Shown here in pieces: positions 63,600 to 64,000 of a stretch of DNA of 64,000 bases; positions within the stretch are counted from its first letter, which is position 1; the number at the start of each line of letters is the position of its first letter. The notes under the pieces were generated by a model. The model had not been told where the DNA came from and did not search any database. It worked only from the letters and a program-made list of their open reading frames with translations. Source of the stretch: Terracoccus luteus (GTDB lineage Bacteria > Actinomycetota > Actinomycetes > Actinomycetales > Dermatophilaceae); contig NZ_RBXT01000001.1 of NCBI RefSeq assembly GCF_003635045.1, positions 2,170,001 to 2,234,000 of the forward strand, written 5' to 3'. The position numbers were made by a program, and so were the translations under genes.

Positions 63600-64000
63600 T
63601 CAGTCGCGCACCACGGTGACGGGCCCGAGCCCCAACGCCTCGACCTGCTCGGCATGGGCCGACGCGTCACCGACGACGACGATCGTCCAGCCCGCGCCAC
63701 GCGACCCCGTGCCGATGCCGGCCCCGGACGCGAAACGGGCCCACGCGGCATCCACCCGCTCGCTCGTGACCGTGGCGAGGTCGTGCAGGTTCGAGGTCGT
63801 GAACTCCGTCGTGCGGCCGTCGAGGGCCATGCTCACGGCCTCGTCGGCGATGGCGTCGGCGGTGGCGTAGCGGCCCGGCGCCGTCTTGGAGATGAAGTCG
63901 ACCCCCATGCGCACCTCCTCGTCGGTGAAGCCGCCGGAGGCGCCCTCGAGGATGTCGACGAGCAGGCCGACCGACTCCGCCGTCACGTCGGCGCGCACCG
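63600..64000 (-). CDS. M16 (insulinase-like) metallopeptidase, C-terminal part
   Basis: The gene runs off the right edge; only about 132 C-terminal residues are seen. EEVRMGVDFISKTAPGRYAT, EAVSMALDGRTTEFTTSNLH and VTSERVDAAWARFASG fit the C-terminal peptidase_M16 domain of actinobacterial zinc peptidases. The catalytic HxxEH lies in the missing N-terminal half, or in a partner subunit, so activity cannot be judged. The end GPVTVVRD is followed by TGA. Confidence 0.75.
   Translation of the reverse strand, partial: VRADVTAESVGLLVDILEGASGGFTDEEVRMGVDFISKTAPGRYATADAIADEAVSMALDGRTTEFTTSNLHDLATVTSERVDAAWARFASGAGIGTGSRGAGWTIVVVGDASAHAEQVEALGLGPVTVVRD

Overview
This window looks like a chromosomal backbone segment of a high-G+C actinobacterium. 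Redox metabolism is mycothiol-based (mycothione reductase, SigR/RsrA). F420 biosynthesis and use are present (fbiA, fbiB, a Ddn-like oxidoreductase), as are WhiB2, MtrAB-LpqB and the 24-residue ribosomal protein bL37. Gene content and order suggest Micrococcales, probably Intrasporangiaceae; the genus cannot be fixed from the sequence. I see no rRNA, tRNA, CRISPR array, prophage or insertion sequence. Most of the window is ordinary core genome. Accessory character is concentrated around 53-57.4 kb.

Layout. 1-8.6 kb: an ABC-F fragment, then minus-strand ispE, rsmA, an RpfB-like resuscitation factor, tatD, metG, OsmC-like, rsmI and a DUF2071 protein. The metG-tatD-rpfB-rsmA-ispE block is the same neighbourhood as Rv1003-Rv1011 of Mycobacterium tuberculosis. 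8.6-20.9 kb: an SOS-box-controlled DUF222/HNH protein, Tat-exported PhoX with a PHO-box-like element, a DNA glycosylase, an F420-type oxidoreductase, a glycosyltransferase/flippase pair, a LysM protein and an Rv3235-like protein. 21-34.6 kb: secA, a YcaQ-like glycosylase, a response regulator, hpf, comFC, lpqB-mtrB-mtrA, a lipoprotein and sahH (compare Rv3240c-Rv3248c). 34.7-48.8 kb: DUF808, mycothione reductase, a SIS protein, Trm112-like, manB, DUF3499, a metallopeptidase-like protein, DUF5719, a giant GT2 protein, whiB2, fbiA and fbiB (compare Rv3256c-Rv3262). 48.8-52 kb: a quinone-oxidoreductase-like dehydrogenase facing a bioY-bioM-bioN biotin transporter. 52-57.4 kb: two membrane proteins with complementary degenerate HD-GYP domains, an unannotated 31-residue peptide gene, bL37, rsrA-sigR and a LuxR-type regulator. 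57.5-64 kb: a hydrolase, a SRAP (YedK/HMCES) protein, DoxX-like, aroA, rsgA, hisN, a GNAT protein and the C-terminal end of an M16 peptidase.

How the parts fit. Cell-wall remodelling and its control run through the window (Rpf, LysM, MtrAB-LpqB, lipid-linked sugar enzymes, manB). Redox stress is handled by SigR/RsrA, which has a visible autoregulatory promoter, and by mycothione reductase. DNA damage is represented by the LexA box at the HNH gene, the SRAP protein and two glycosylases. Phosphate starvation is represented by PhoX. Many genes have a TANNNT -10 element 6-7 nt before the start codon, which predicts widespread leaderless transcription. Many operon partners overlap by ATGA or GTGA.

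The least explained items are the 31-aa peptide gene with its own ribosome site and terminator-like hairpin, the paired HD-GYP pseudo-domains beside it, a LuxR regulator whose promoter spacer is a palindrome, and a possible structured RNA leader on sahH.
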